Origin: Siderastrea radians
Lineage: Eukaryota > Cnidaria > Anthozoa > Scleractinia > Rhizangiidae
Assembly (NCBI GenBank): GCA_964017195.1
Contig: OZ024888.1
Location: 15,925,701 to 15,989,700 of the forward strand
Direction: 5' to 3'
DNA length: 64,000 bases
Position 1 is the first letter of the stretch. Each line of letters begins with the position of its first letter. A model generated the notes under the pieces. It was not told the DNA's origin. It worked only from the letters and a program-made list of their open reading frames with translations, and did not search any database. A program made the position numbers and the translations under genes. Below are positions 38,166 to 50,000 of this stretch, one piece after another.

Positions 38166-38296
38166 TCAGTGATTATTTGATTAGTTTTGTTTAATGACTT
38201 TTTATTGTAATTATTGTTATTATATATTATCTTATGCTTTTGCAATACTGTAATGTTTTATGGTCATGCAAATAAAGCGCAAGTGTTGTTGTTGTT
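36410..38296 (+). mobile_element. 5'-truncated non-LTR retrotransposon (LINE) nested in element E
   Basis: The insertion is bracketed by GTCTGA at 36404-36409 and 38297-38302, consistent with a 6-bp target duplication. The 3' end is a short (GTT)n tail, as in several LINE families. The element starts within the reverse transcriptase domain, so the 5' part is lost. Codons of the host transposon gene resume right after the second GTCTGA. Confidence 0.8.
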
Positions 38297-41009
38297 GTCT
38301 GAGATGATTCCTTATTTTTTCGCTATTATGCAAGGTGGCTTAATTCCAGTTTACCTTGCGGACATTACTGCGCTTAGTGCCAAACATCCTTTCTATTATT
38401 TTTTTTATTTTGCCACACCACAGACAACAATACAGAGATATTAATTAAATATTTAATCCTCTCTTTTATATGGAATTTTATGAAAGGAAATCCTTCTGTG
38501 GGCCGTTTAAACTATCCAGTCTCGAAAGTTCCTAGATTTACAATCTTGTAAATCGTGATTCGAAATCTAAAGGTGGAATCATCAGAAACAGTCAGAATCC
38601 ACAGGCAGTGCATCGGTGGTTTTAAACCAGCCACGAACGTGCTGCCATAACCACGGCTTTTAAAGAGATGCGTTGCCTAAATGAAGCTAAAGGAAAGAGC
38701 GCACACAAGGAAGGGATATCCATAAGGATAAATCGTGATGAGAGTGACGTGCAGGAACTCGTTCGTTGTTTTGTTTCTGGGTGTTGATGACAAATCTATT
38801 TTCTGAAGACGCCGACCAACTTTTAAACATCGCAACTGGCGTTGTCTTGCCAACTGACATCGCCGAGTGCTTAAACAAAAGCACAACAGCGGTACGTGCA
38901 CAGATGAATCAATTCATTCGGAAGAATTTAAATTCCAATCAGATGAGTTTCTGGGAACCACTTCTAAGCCTCAAAATTCAAACATTCGACTTGGCAGTGA
39001 ACAAAGGCGCCGTCAAAGCAGCCGATGAGAAAATGTTCACGATCGGGAGAGACAGAGATTTGTTTTGTCGTGTCTTGCTGGCAGCTTAATTGCGAAATGT
39101 ATAGACATTAAGGGTTAAGAAGTTCTGTGTTACGAGATCGCCTCCGTCCCTATTTCTCTTGCGCACCCTGATGGATCTTTACGTAAGGCCTCCAAGATTG
39201 TCCTCCTTTTGATCTTAGAAGTCAGGGTGGACATTGTCTTTGATCAGTATTGGGCAGTATTCTATCAAGAGTACAGAACGAAAGAAAAGAGGTGAGGAAA
39301 TGCCCAGTAAAGTGCTATTAACGGCCCATCTACACCAGTTCTTAAACAGTGGAAGAAACATATTTCCAACCCGCGAAGCAAGACTAACCTCATCTCCTTC
39401 CTATCAGAAACCTGGGGCAAGACAACCATGGAACAATTTCCCCTAGACAAGAACCTTGTTATTGAGGGGCGGGTAAAGAAATAGGAAGCTTGCGGTGTCT
39501 ATGCGAAGGGGAAGCGCAGGAATCGTGAGACCATTACACGCAGCCCACGAGGAAGCCGACACAGGGCTCCTATTATATGCCAAACATGCTACGAATGATG
39601 TGGAGAGAGTTGTCATCCAATCACCAGACAGTGATGTGCTCGTCCTCAGTGTTTCACACTGCGACGAAATTGGCTATGGAGAGCTGTGGTTCCGGACTGG
39701 GTTCAAACACCGAATAAGATACATTCCAGTGCACAAAATTGCAGCAAGACTTGGGACACAGCTGTGTAAGGCAATTCCTGCCTTTCACACACTGAAAGGA
39801 TGCAACTCTACGAGCTCTTCTCTGGAGTTGAAAATCGAAATGCTTGAAAAGTTTTACGCAAAGACACAAGGCACCAAGAAAGTTTAGCACAGTTCGCACA
39901 AACGTCAGATTTAGACAAAAGTATGGCAAATGAAACAGAGGATTTTATCTGTAGCCTATATCTCTCCTCAAAGGAAGCAGTTTGTACTGCAGATGAGTTA
40001 CGTTATGCCTTGTTTTGTCAAAAGAAAGAAAACAGTGAGTCCCTACTACCACCAACGTCAGACAGTCTCCACCTTCACATTTAGAGATGCAATTATCAGG
40101 CACATGTTTGGAGAAGAACCTTAATAGCCACTCAAGACTTGCCATCACCTGTCGGACATGGATGGAAAAGCAATGACGACCAACTTTTTTTACCCAATGT
40201 TAATGACTAAAGGGCCGGCACCAACAAGCCTCATGGAACTAACCAGTTGTTGTTGTGATAAATCGCAATGTAGAGATAACTGCTCATGCAAAAATGCTGG
40301 ACTCGTATGTACCGAGGCCTGCTTCTGTATGGGGGATGACGAGTGCCAAACCGGCCCAAACGGGATGACTGTTTTAACAAGTGATTCAGAGGAGTCAGAT
40401 TCTGAATAAATATATCAGTTCTAAAACTCGTAAATTTTGATGAAAGTTATTTTTACAGAAATTGCTGAATGCACATGGACATCTAGACGAATTTGCGTTG
40501 CCCGTTTGACTGCAAACTTTCTAGCTGTCTTGAAGATTCCTTTTACAAAAGGTTTGTCAGTATCAAAATATGCAAGGAGTTTTATTGCTGAACCACCTCA
40601 ATCAAAGAATGTGACAAGTTATACTTTTTACATTATGATTTACCACTTGTGACTTGGTATCTATAACATGCTGCCGTCATCGCGTTCGCATTATTGCATG
40701 AATAGGGTAGAAGTTAGAACAAAATCTTACGTGAGAGCAGGCAAAATTTTTGTTTTTATTTCGGAACTATTCAGTCTCCGCAGAATATGTTTCAGGCCAG
40801 TTGCCAATTTTTAACTTTATCATCTTTTACAATTGACAATAAATCTGATTTAGATATTTTCTGAAGAGCAAACTGCATCAAACATGCTTGTATCTTCACA
40901 CTTTCTTTTAGCATGAAATCGAGGCTGCAGCAGGACTAACATTTTTAATTCAGCAAGTGACCATTTTAAAAACTGTTTTGTTTGGTTTAAAAAGAGTACC
41001 TTAAACATG

Positions 41010-41473
41010 CAAAAGCTTTACAGATTGCTATGAGGAAAAAAGTTTTTAGTTCCTATTCGACAATGAACGAAGGAGCCGAGACACGTCGAATAAGATGAGG
41101 GCATATGTTACGTGAGTTCTTTTACATAGCTCAGGTATTTTTGTCAAAATCAACTCAAGAGAGTCTTACGAGATAGGTGATAATACTTGTTTTCTTATTA
41201 TAGAAATTTTTCTGGAGATATTGATTCCCAATCTTCAGCCTCGTTTTGATGTTGAGCTTCTTTGGTAAAACCATGTTGAGCTTCTTTTGACTTGTGCCGA
41301 CTTGTGCCGACTCACAAAAACATCGCTATAACTCAAAACGTATACCACAATTCGAAACCACAAAGTACCTAGCGAAAAAGAAGAAGGTTCAATCTATCGA
41401 AAACCGTCGCCAAACCTTTTCAGTACGCTGGGTTGAGTGAAGCGTCACTTTTTAGCCTCTAGCTCCCGGACTA
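41010..41473. repeat. Right terminal inverted repeat of element E
   Basis: Complement of the left end, with a small internal duplication (ACTTGTGCCG twice at about 41293-41315 and TTGAGCTTCTTT twice). It ends CCGGACTA at 41473, followed by ATA. Confidence 0.85.
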
Positions 41474-41561
41474 ATAAGTTTCTGGTTGCCAGCGAGGTAC
41501 TTCTGTTGAGACTTCTATAAGATGTGACCACAATCAAAATCCTGCTGTTTGTAAAGTTACT

Positions 41562-41707
41562 ATAATGAAAAACAGCAAAGAAAAAACGACGAGCGAGTTG
41601 GTTTTCCCGATATTTCGGACAGTCAAGCCGAAGAAGGACGGCTTGACTGTCCGAAATATCGGGAAAACCAACTCGCTCGTCGTTTTTCTTTGCTGTTTTT
41701 TCATTAC
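41562..41707. repeat. Near-perfect foldback hairpin
   Basis: Two arms of about 68 bases (AATGAAAAACAGCAAAG... and its complement) surround a spacer of roughly eight bases, AAGAAGGA. Only single-base length differences distinguish the arms, so the structure is recent or kept by conversion. It is a foldback or snapback insertion with no coding content. Confidence 0.85.
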
Positions 41708-42607
41708 AGTTTATTTTAGGTACTTCTGTGCCGGTCATGGCATACAGTTTTCGGGCGATTAACTAGAAATCATCGGAGGATCCTTGATGGGGGAGACCCT
41801 TAACTACTTTGCGTTGTTGATAAGGGATTTTTGGGAGGTATATTTGTTAAAAAATCGACAGTGCACGTGCGAAGCTAGTGCCAGTCCCCAACCGCCCATT
41901 AAAAAGAAAAATCCCTAAAACTCAGAGGAGGCGCAGCTGCGATTATTTACGGGGATCGGAGATAATTCCAGCCTTCTTTGTAATTTGACGTATGCAATTA
42001 CTGTTATTACAAGGAAGAGAAAAACTACAGTACAAAATGTATAAATATACGTACTTATGGCGTTAAAACTTCCATAACAATGCGACTTCTATACATCACG
42101 TTTTGCATCTTGATGATCGTTAAATATTGCCACTGTGTTTAAATAACCAGAGCTGTAAATCGTTTGAGTTTTACTTTCTTTCTGTTTAAGACACGAGACC
42201 TGCCATATGGTTGTGACTCAATAATCTTGAAAACCTTTCCCGTGGAACAAACATGGCCAAGCAGCTTGTCCGTGAAGTTAGGGTACCAAGATATGGGGTT
42301 TAGGAACTTTCTATAGTGACAGTATGGTAGTTAACAGTTTTCCCCCTTAATAAATGGGGACGAAATAATGTTGTTTAATAGAAGAGAGCCCCGGCGTTAC
42401 CAACGGCGGATAAAAGTGTAGCCAAATTTTTGCGGAAATTTAGTTTTGCGATTGGGCGTTTTTTTGTTTTGTTTTGCGGGAACTTATTTTGCGATTGGGA
42501 AAAACTGGTTTCTCTTGCTGGGAATTAATTTTTGCGATATTTAGGAAGTCGCCTTCTACTTGGAATTACAACATTCTCATCGAATACAGGTGAATAACAT
42601 GCAGGCC
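41708..42607. other. AT-rich spacer
   Basis: Nine hundred bases without supported gene or repeat. Several poly-T tracts and phrases such as TTTTGCGATTGGG occur twice (near 42446 and 42490), suggesting a small local duplication. Confidence 0.35.
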
Positions 42608-42712
42608 ACAGTTGTTCAAAAGGTGGATAGCGCTATCCACTAGATCCCCTGGATAGAGATCTATCCAGTGGATAGCACTATCCACGTTTTGAACAACTGA
42701 GGCCATGCACGA
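42608..42712. repeat. Palindromic MITE (GTTGTTCAAAAGGTGGATAG type)
   Basis: Arms GTTGTTCAAAAGGTGGATAG...CTATCCAC and the complement meet around CCCTGGATAGAG. Internally GTGGATAGC.CTATCCAC repeats form smaller hairpins. Elements with this core are frequent in cnidarian and other marine invertebrate genomes. Non-coding. Confidence 0.7.
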
Positions 42713-42839
42713 TTTAGGGTAAAAAAAATTAGACAACTTTTGTGTAAGTTGTGTAAGTTAAAAGTATGCAGAAACATGTTTTATTAAAATCAGACACACT
42801 AGTGCGCTAGATTTAGAGTTTGGGTTTGGGTCACATTAG

Positions 42840-43350
42840 GGTTAGTAACACTCTTTAACACCTTGTAACATCGTGTCACAGGGTGTTAAAGGGAATTACA
42901 AAGTGAAACAGGGTGTTACATGGTGTTACACCCTATTATACTGTGTTAGAACCCTGTCATGAGAATTGTCACACAGTTTTACACGGTGCTACACAGGGTG
43001 TTGCACAGTGTTACAGGGTGTTACATGGTGTTACATAGTGTTACACAGTGTTACACAGTGTTACACAGTGTTACACCCTGTAACACTGTGTAACGCCCTG
43101 TAACAAGATGTTACACAGTGTTACAGGGTGTTACACAGTGTTACATGGTGTTACAATGTATTACACAGTGTTACACCCTGTAACACTGTGTAACACCCTG
43201 TAACAAGATGCTACACAGTGTTACAGGGTGTTACACAGTGTTACACGGTGTTACAAAGGTGTTCCAGTGTTACACCCTGTCTAACACCCTGTAACACTGC
43301 GTAACACCCTGTAACACCATGTAAGATTATGTTACACGGTGTTACACAGC
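42840..43350. repeat. TGTTACA/TGTAACA minisatellite
   Basis: Dozens of copies of GTGTTACA with variants GTGTTACAG, AGTGTTACAC and the complement CCTGTAACAC alternate over about 500 bases. Blocks in one orientation are followed by blocks in the other, so the array can fold on itself. A higher-order unit of about 120 bases (ending CCTGTAACAAGATG) is present at least twice (near 43085 and 43195). Confidence 0.85.
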
Positions 43351-43351
43351 C

Positions 43352-43357
43352 AACCTA

Positions 43358-43391
<34 letters not shown>

Positions 43392-43445
43392 TAACACTAA
43401 CACTAACACTAACCCTAACCTTAAACCCTAACCCTAACCGTGTAA
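43352..43445. repeat. Interstitial telomere-like repeats (CCCTAA and variants)
   Basis: Runs of CTAACCCTAACCCTAA with CTAACACTAACAC variants sit at the end of the minisatellite. The G-rich strand is TTAGGG, the animal telomere repeat. Sequence continues on both sides, so this is interstitial, perhaps from repair or from drift between TAACAC and TAACCC units. Confidence 0.75.
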
Positions 43446-43866
43446 CACTGTTACACAAAAGCGACCAAAAAAGTTGACCCTAAATCGGGTAGCATGTGCA
43501 TGTGTAACACTTTAATCAGCTAATAGTTGTAGTGTACCGACTGCAATTTCATCTTTTTATTTCTGAATGTTTTGTTTCTAATTTCGTTTTGTTTCTGAAT
43601 GAACGAGACGGTTTAAGTAAACGGGCACCAATTTTTCGACAGTGGAGTAAATTTTTGAGAGAAAATTTTTTCGCGGAGCTTTTTTTTTGGCGGATTGTGG
43701 AAAAACTGCAAAAATTACAAAAACTAGAACCTCCCAAAATTTAGTGCAACAAGGTAATATAAAAAAGAACAACAAACACATTTGGCAAAGAAGAACACAT
43801 AGCCTTGCCTACGGCAACTGCGCCCGCGGTACGAGAGTCAGTCAAAACCGTGGTGTCCTCTACTTC

Positions 43867-45662
43867 CCACTGGGATCAGGATGGAGTGATGAACTTGGGC
43901 CTGGGCACAAGCGCCGGTATTGGCGAATGAAAATCCGAGGTGTCGGGCCATCGTGACGTCACAAATAAGTCAGTCCGGGAAATTCAAAGGAAAGTTAACA
44001 AATGGCTTCCTTGCAAATGTTTACCGTCCAGTTTCTCAAAAAGAACAGATCAAAACGATGAAAGAACAAAAGGTATGCTGCATGCTATAACATAAAAAGT
44101 ATTCTTAATACAATTTGGTCCTCAAAACAAAATAACAAATTGGCGATAAGACTCAAAAAATTTCACGAACGCTTTGGTCGATCGATTGAAATCGTGATCA
44201 AGATCACCTTTCAGAAGCTGTATCTCACAAACCCTAAGATGTGTCGCTTGGAGACAAAAACATAACTCTTATATGTATAAACTCTTTCCAATTTTAGGAA
44301 AACAAAATTGCGTAGCAATTTCATTAAAATGATCAGTGGCTTTAAACATCATTAAAATGTGGAGAAGAATACTCCAATACAAAGAAACGTTTACTGTGAA
44401 TTCATCTGCTTGGTTCGAAGTTAATAACAGACCGCAGTAATTCCTTCCTTTGCTAAACTATCTTGTAAAAAACGACAAAGATGACAACATTTGCTGGAGG
44501 CGAGGCAAAACAGCTGACACGCCGGCTTTCCGGCCAAATTTCTGCTGATCTCTTATCGAATAATTATAAAAAACCACAGTTTATCTAAAACGCCAACTTT
44601 CTCAGGTTACTGATGTTAAGGGTTAACAAGGCTCTCTCTTTACTAGAATGGTCCTCAGATTGACTGTTTTAAAATTAATTAATCTTTGAAAATCAAATGA
44701 CAGGACCAACTCAGTTTTATTTGCGAAACGGTCATCGTCAGTTGTAGCTAGTTGTGGATCAAGTAGACGGTCAAACTCTTTCTAAAACACTATGCAACCT
44801 GGACGGCAACTGAATCTAGACGAAACTGGAGGTATTGAGAATAAATCACTGAATCACTGATCCAAATGGTACTCAAATATATCTATTAGTTTTCATAAAA
44901 AAGTACAGAACCAGATCAGCGAAGACTTGTTTCCTCAGGCGCCCGCATAATTTGCGAGCTGATTCAGATTTTTATGTTGTTCTACAAAAGTGTAGTTTAC
45001 ACGGGTTAAATGAGGTGGCAAAAATTTACTAAGTTCGATTACTCTTTCCCTAGCAATTAAATATCACTATTCTTTCCTTATACAGAAGATGGAAGCAAAT
45101 ACTGTAAGAAAATTTAACTTTTAAGTGCTAAACATACCCTTCTAGGTTCGCCTTCTATTATACTCAGCTAAACAATTGGACTGATCATTTTTTTGGCAAA
45201 TACTATACCACTTTTTTCAACTTGGGTACTTTTGTTTAACTATAGGCTAGTCCGTAGCCAAGTTTCAAGTTTCCCTGTGGTATATAACTGAAATAAACAC
45301 ACTTTTTGGGACGCGGACAATAACAATTTTCCCGCATAATTCTTCGATCTCAGAGAGTAAACATGACTCTTAAAACATTATTTAAGTGTGATTTTAACGT
45401 TAAGACAAAGAGCCACTTACCTATATCGAAAAAAGGGATGACTAGAATTCCATTACCCAAGAAAACAAGCTTAGCTGAAAGCTTAATAGCACAAAAAATA
45501 CGTTTGTAGCCCGAACTCTAACATAGTTGCCAGCGCCATTTTTGAAGACTCGGCAAACTCGCGCGCTTTTCACGTCGTGACGTCACGATGGCCAGACACC
45601 TCGAACCAGCCGAGCGGCGAGTTCATCACTCCCTCCTGCACTGGGATCGACTCACTGGGATC
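43867..45662. mobile_element. Non-autonomous element F with inverted ends
   Basis: The left end CACTGGGATCAGGATGGAGTGATGAAC matches the complement of the right end, which reads GTTCATCACTCCCTCCTGCACTGGGATC. A second matching block is GAGGTGTC(G/T)GGCCATCGTGACGTCAC. The inverted ends are about 115 bases with gaps. The 1.6-kb interior has no long frame. The exact limits and the target duplication are uncertain. Confidence 0.6.
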
Positions 45663-46645
45663 AAATTCAGAGAAACAACAACGCCATCACGAGAGCAAAC
45701 AGCTAATTCTAGTAAGAATTTTTGCGGATTTGCATGATCTGGAAAACAGAAGTTGAAGTGACATTAGCATCGTTACAAGTTTAATGGCGTTACGAGTATT
45801 TGTTGAGAAAGAAAAAGTTATCACACTCTCCCGTTTTCTGATTTAAGCCGCCCAAGTTTCGAAAGGCAAGTTACATAGCTTAATGCAACTACAACCCAAG
45901 AAATAAGCTTAAACTAAACAGCCGGATCATAAATCTGTTAATTGGTTTCTGAAGAACAACTTCATCTCTTAGAGTCGCCTGTAGTTATCGGTTTTTCCTT
46001 TTGGCAACGAATCCGACGTAACGCAAAGTTTTATATTTCCAAATCTCTTGCGGTACTGCGGACTGATGCAGGACCGTTGTGATCTGCATTTTGCTCTTTA
46101 AAAGTTACTTTCATTTCTCCATTTTAAATAAACTCCTCCTGCCTCAATCCTAGAGTTGTTCTCAAATTTGTTCTTTTAATTGTAACAATTTAAATCTTCT
46201 TGAAATTTCGTGGGAAATTACACATTTTCCTCTCGTTGCTCTCTGTCTGTAAAAGTCGATTGATTGCAAGTTTTAAAGTACCTGGCGTGGAAATTGAAGC
46301 GAGAAAAAAATAGACATATAAATATTTGCCTAAATAAACATTGTTCCTGCAATTACCGTTCCAATCCAAGTTAGTCAAGTGAATTATCGACTTAGAAAGG
46401 TGGGCTAAGTAATAATTATTTTTACTTTCCGTGGTGAATAAAGCAAGCGAAAGTGTCGTTTCCACAGCGGTCCGCATGTTGTTTTCGCTTGGCCTGAATT
46501 TCAGATGAGTTTTTGCCTTTTGAGAAGAAGAGTTAATTTTCTGCGGCTTTTGACTACGGGCTTTTTGCTGTTACGATGACATAAGGAAGCTCCAAATTCC
46601 AAAAAGACCTTTTAGTAGTAAAGGGGGCCCATCTGGGGCACTTTC
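45663..46645. other. Spacer left of copy B
   Basis: About one kilobase of AT-rich DNA without a supported gene. Several open frames below 100 residues have no recognisable content. The boundary with the terminal repeat of copy B is at 46646. Confidence 0.35.
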
Positions 46646-47015
46646 CTGGCTTCTGATTGGTCGAGAGCAAATGAATGACGTCATGACCCGGAACCGGAAG
46701 TCACGTGTTTTTGGGAGGGGGAAACCGCTGACCAGGTGGAAAAAAGGGATCGCGGGCTCATGCAACCGGAAGTCACGTGGTTTAGAAGGAGAAACCGCTG
46801 GCGAGTGTGAAAAATCGATCGTGGGCTCAAGGTGGGTGAAAACCGCGGAGAAAACGCGGGCTCAAAGTCCAAAGTCCAATTTTGGGAACGTGGGTGGTCC
46901 TTGAAAACAACACAAAATGAAATAAATCATGTTTTATTGATTTGTTTTACAATAACTGTGGTTTCCTTTGAGTTCCTATTTGATAAGTGTTCCTTTTATG
47001 ATGAGTGTTCAGTTA
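46646..47015. repeat. Terminal inverted repeat of copy B (left end)
   Basis: Begins CTGGCTTCTGATTGGTCG and contains GACGTCAT, two CCGGAAGTCACGTG sites and the CGCGGGCTCAAAGTCCAAAGTCC stretch. It is the complement of 11506-11880. An AATAAA on the minus strand serves the polymerase gene, whose stop codon marks the inner limit. The preceding bases (ACTTTC) would be the target duplication, but the partner end is not in the window. Confidence 0.85.
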
Positions 47016-50000
47016 CTGGTATCCATAGGGGTAGGTCTTGAAGGTGTGAGGATCCAGGACTCTTTTGTCGTACACCAAGCGATACCATTTGTGTTGGGGT
47101 TGAGTCAGCAAGGTGTAGTTTGTCGGGTTGCGAACAATGTGGTGACTTTTGGTGACTTGGATTTCCCGTGGTTTGGGAAGGGGGTTCTGGATTTCATCTT
47201 GGACATTCTGACGCATGACGTCATAATTCAATTGGGTGTGTCCTTCACTGTTGAGTCGGAAGCCTCTGACCTTGCATTCGACCTTTCCTTTATTCGTAGT
47301 GTAGCCATAATTCTTGGGTCCACCGCTGACGAATTCTTCGATGTATTCCTGGTCCTTTAATTCGGAGGCGAAGTCCCCTAGATAGGAACCCAAGACAGGT
47401 TGAAATTGAGTGGGTGTTTCTTCCAGGTAGATGACGGAGTCGGTGTCAAAGTAGAGGACTCTTTCCCCTAAGCGTTGGAGGGCGTCATAGAGTTTGAGCC
47501 GGGCATGGCAGGTAGTGAAGCAGGCCACAAAAATGTTGAGGTTGGGTGAGACGCGGATGTCCTCTTTTTGATTTTGGTAGTGCACCTCTACCATTTGGTC
47601 ATTGACCACGGACACGTGACGTACGTCCAAGGAATCTTTGTCCAAAAACTGGTGAAAGGTCTGTGGATCATCAAAGGCTTGAATTTGGGTCTTGTTGAGG
47701 CGTTGTCCAAACTTGCCCCACATGGAGTTGAGCATGAGCTTAGCTAGGGTACGCAGGCCCGGGTTGTATTCGATCTTGTGGTACTCCAACTGGATGCCTT
47801 CATGCAGGAAATACTGTTCGATGTAACGTTGCTTTTCTTCTTCTGTCATGTCATCCTTAGGCCACCCACTAGCTTCTTGCTTAATTTTCAACCAGGTGTT
47901 GACATAATCGGCGAAGAGGCCCTCACAGGTTTCTTCAAAATGCCAAGCTTCGTAGATGTATTGGACTTGGTACCCCAATTCGACGGCTTTGATTAATTCG
48001 GGAGTGCACCAGGTACTTGTGAGGGCGCGTTGTTCGTCGGGGTGAGGGCAATGATAGGATCTGTCCAAAAGAGGTTTGTCCATGTCTTCTTCTACACAAC
48101 GGGCACAGAGTGGAAAGAGTAGTTTGCCGTCATGACGGTAAGGCAGCACGGGATGGTACAATTCACGGGGAGGCAGGATTTTGCATTGGATGAGGCCAAA
48201 GTACTGGTGTATGTCCGTGTGACCCGGGGTGAAGATGATTTTCGGATGTCCTTTGGGGTAGGTGGACGTCTTGTTGACCCACGGGTACAAGGAGGTGACA
48301 TCGATGTAGTGAATTTTTTGGCCAGGGGTGATATGATGGTAGAGTTTGATGGCATTGGTACGACCTCCACAGAAAGCATCCCGAGGTTCAAGTGGTTGGA
48401 TGAAGTTGAGTTCCCGGACGAAGGCGTCGATCTCTGGTTGGGTTTTTAGGAGGTGCTCCCATTCACATCCCCACATTTGAATGACGTTGTACCCTCGTTC
48501 GGTAAGCTTTTGGACTTTGTCTTGGGTGGCGTCATAGACGTCCTGCATGGTCCGATCATGGTTGCGGGGATGTTTTTCGTAGCGATGGGGAAAACAGGTA
48601 GGGCATCCGTGGGTGAAACAGCCTTGAAATTCGTAGACGGTGTGGGTGTCGGGGCAATAACCATCCACATAGATGTTGGTCCCGGGGATCTTATACTCGC
48701 CTTGATTTCGGACATGTTGGATGTACTGTGGGTCTGGATTGGCATTGGCCAGTAGATCAGCGGGGGTAAGATCTTGGAGGGCGCGTTGACGTAGTTGGTG
48801 ATCACACCAGGTTAACCATTGAATGGCTGGGAGGGACTGGTTGATGTTGTTGTTTCTCCACCCGTTATGACCGGCGGGTTCGCTGGCAATACTGTTGGGG
48901 ATCATCCGGTTCATACGTAAATCTCGATTACAAGCCGAGGCAATGGTGACGTGATCGAAGGGATTGAAGCCGGTCAAGTCTTCAAACATGCGTTTGAAAG
49001 TCAGACATCCTTGTTTGAGGAGTCGTACATCCGATTCACAATAGGCGAGCAATTCTTTCTGAAAGTCAAACACGACGTTCTTGGCACGCTGCTCTTGATG
49101 CCAGGTTTCAAAGGCTTGTCTTCCTTCGAGTGACATGGTCTCAGGCATGTAGTGATCGCGTGAGGGGAGTATGCCCACGTAGTTTTGATGATTAGGTATG
49201 TTGAACTTGTGGGGGAAATGCCCTTTGCAGAGTTCGGTCAAGCCAAAGGTTTTGGGAAACGCAGAGAGGGGCATCTGGAAGAAACTCATCGAATCGATGA
49301 ACCGGATGCGGTCATGTTTGATCTCTAAGAGTTTACATCCGTTGCGGAGTTGTTGGACGATCCGGTTGTCCCCATAGTATTCTTGGATGATAAAGTACCC
49401 GTCGTACCCTTGAAAATTATGAGCGATGACATTGACTTGACGGGTATCGTGAAGAGTCAAGGTATCCAACCATTCCAGAAAGTCACGGATACAAGTGGAA
49501 CCTGGGAAAGGCTTGGGTTCATCCTTGTCTTCGGTTTCGGCCACGACGAGATTGGCAATGTGTTTTCCCTGGGGTTGCATGGCTTCGATATCAAAGAAGA
49601 CGTGTAAGGGAGGCAGGTCGTCCTCGTCCTCAGAGGAGGCAGGGGGTTCCGCGGCGGCGGCGGCACCTCGTTTGGCGCGAGGACCTTTTTGACGGGTCCT
49701 CTTTCTCTTCTTTTGGTCTTGAGGTTTGGGGGCTCTTTGTATGAAACAACGGTGGTCGTCGGCGTGGACGTACTGATGACAAGACGGGCAATCCACGTGC
49801 CAACAACGGTGACGTTGAATGCGGGACAAACCCACATTTTGTTGATAACAGTCACGGCATCGGTGTCGTTGAGAGCACACGGAGGTCTGGAGGCCCGTGG
49901 CGGGTTTGCCCGCATGGGTCTTGCTGGCATGGGCTTCCAAACACGCGGGTCCGAAAAAGTCCCGATGACACGAGTCGCAACGTTGAGTGGCTTTCAGGTG

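Larger units (their letters stand above)
35754..40409 (+). pseudogene. Transposase-like gene of element E, decayed and interrupted
   Basis: Pieces in different frames are recognisable. 35754-36130 has VVDYCPLFMGSS, LAMYAKAKQTQW, LEDLLIESGVYGVGTTT and KSYNRTIRAHKLVM. 36282-36403 has MVMLLLQFTKAERT. After the retrotransposon, coding resumes at 38303 (MIPYFFAIMQGG, PVYLADI), then 38766-39089 (ATGVVLPTDIAECLNKST, FWEPLLSLKIQTF), 39495-39830 (AAHEEADTGLLLYAKHA, QSPDSDVLVLSV, HTLKGCNSTSS) and 40158-40409 (Cys-rich CCCDKSQCRDNCSCKNAGLVCT tail). The motif that is GCD in D is GCN here. The product would have been a transposase-type protein with an XPG/PIN-like region. Confidence 0.7.
34326..41473. mobile_element. 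DNA transposon E, Academ-like, with nested retrotransposon
   Basis: The ends read TAGTCCGGGAACTA at 34326 and TAGCTCCCGGACTA at 41473, with inverted repeats of about 450 bases. The flanks are ATA on both sides, a 3-bp target duplication. The interior holds fragments of the same type of gene as element D (HEEADTGLLLYAKHA, SDVLVLSV, CNSTSS, Cys-rich tail). A 1.9-kb retrotransposon is inserted in it. Without that insertion E would be about 5.3 kb, close to D at 5.8 kb. Confidence 0.82.

Noticed and set aside
42840..43350. CRISPR-like array
   Set aside because: There are no unique spacers between repeats of constant length; this is a degenerate minisatellite in an animal genome.
43352..43445. 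Chromosome end
   Set aside because: Telomere-type repeats are short and imperfect, and ordinary sequence with a Polinton continues on the far side.
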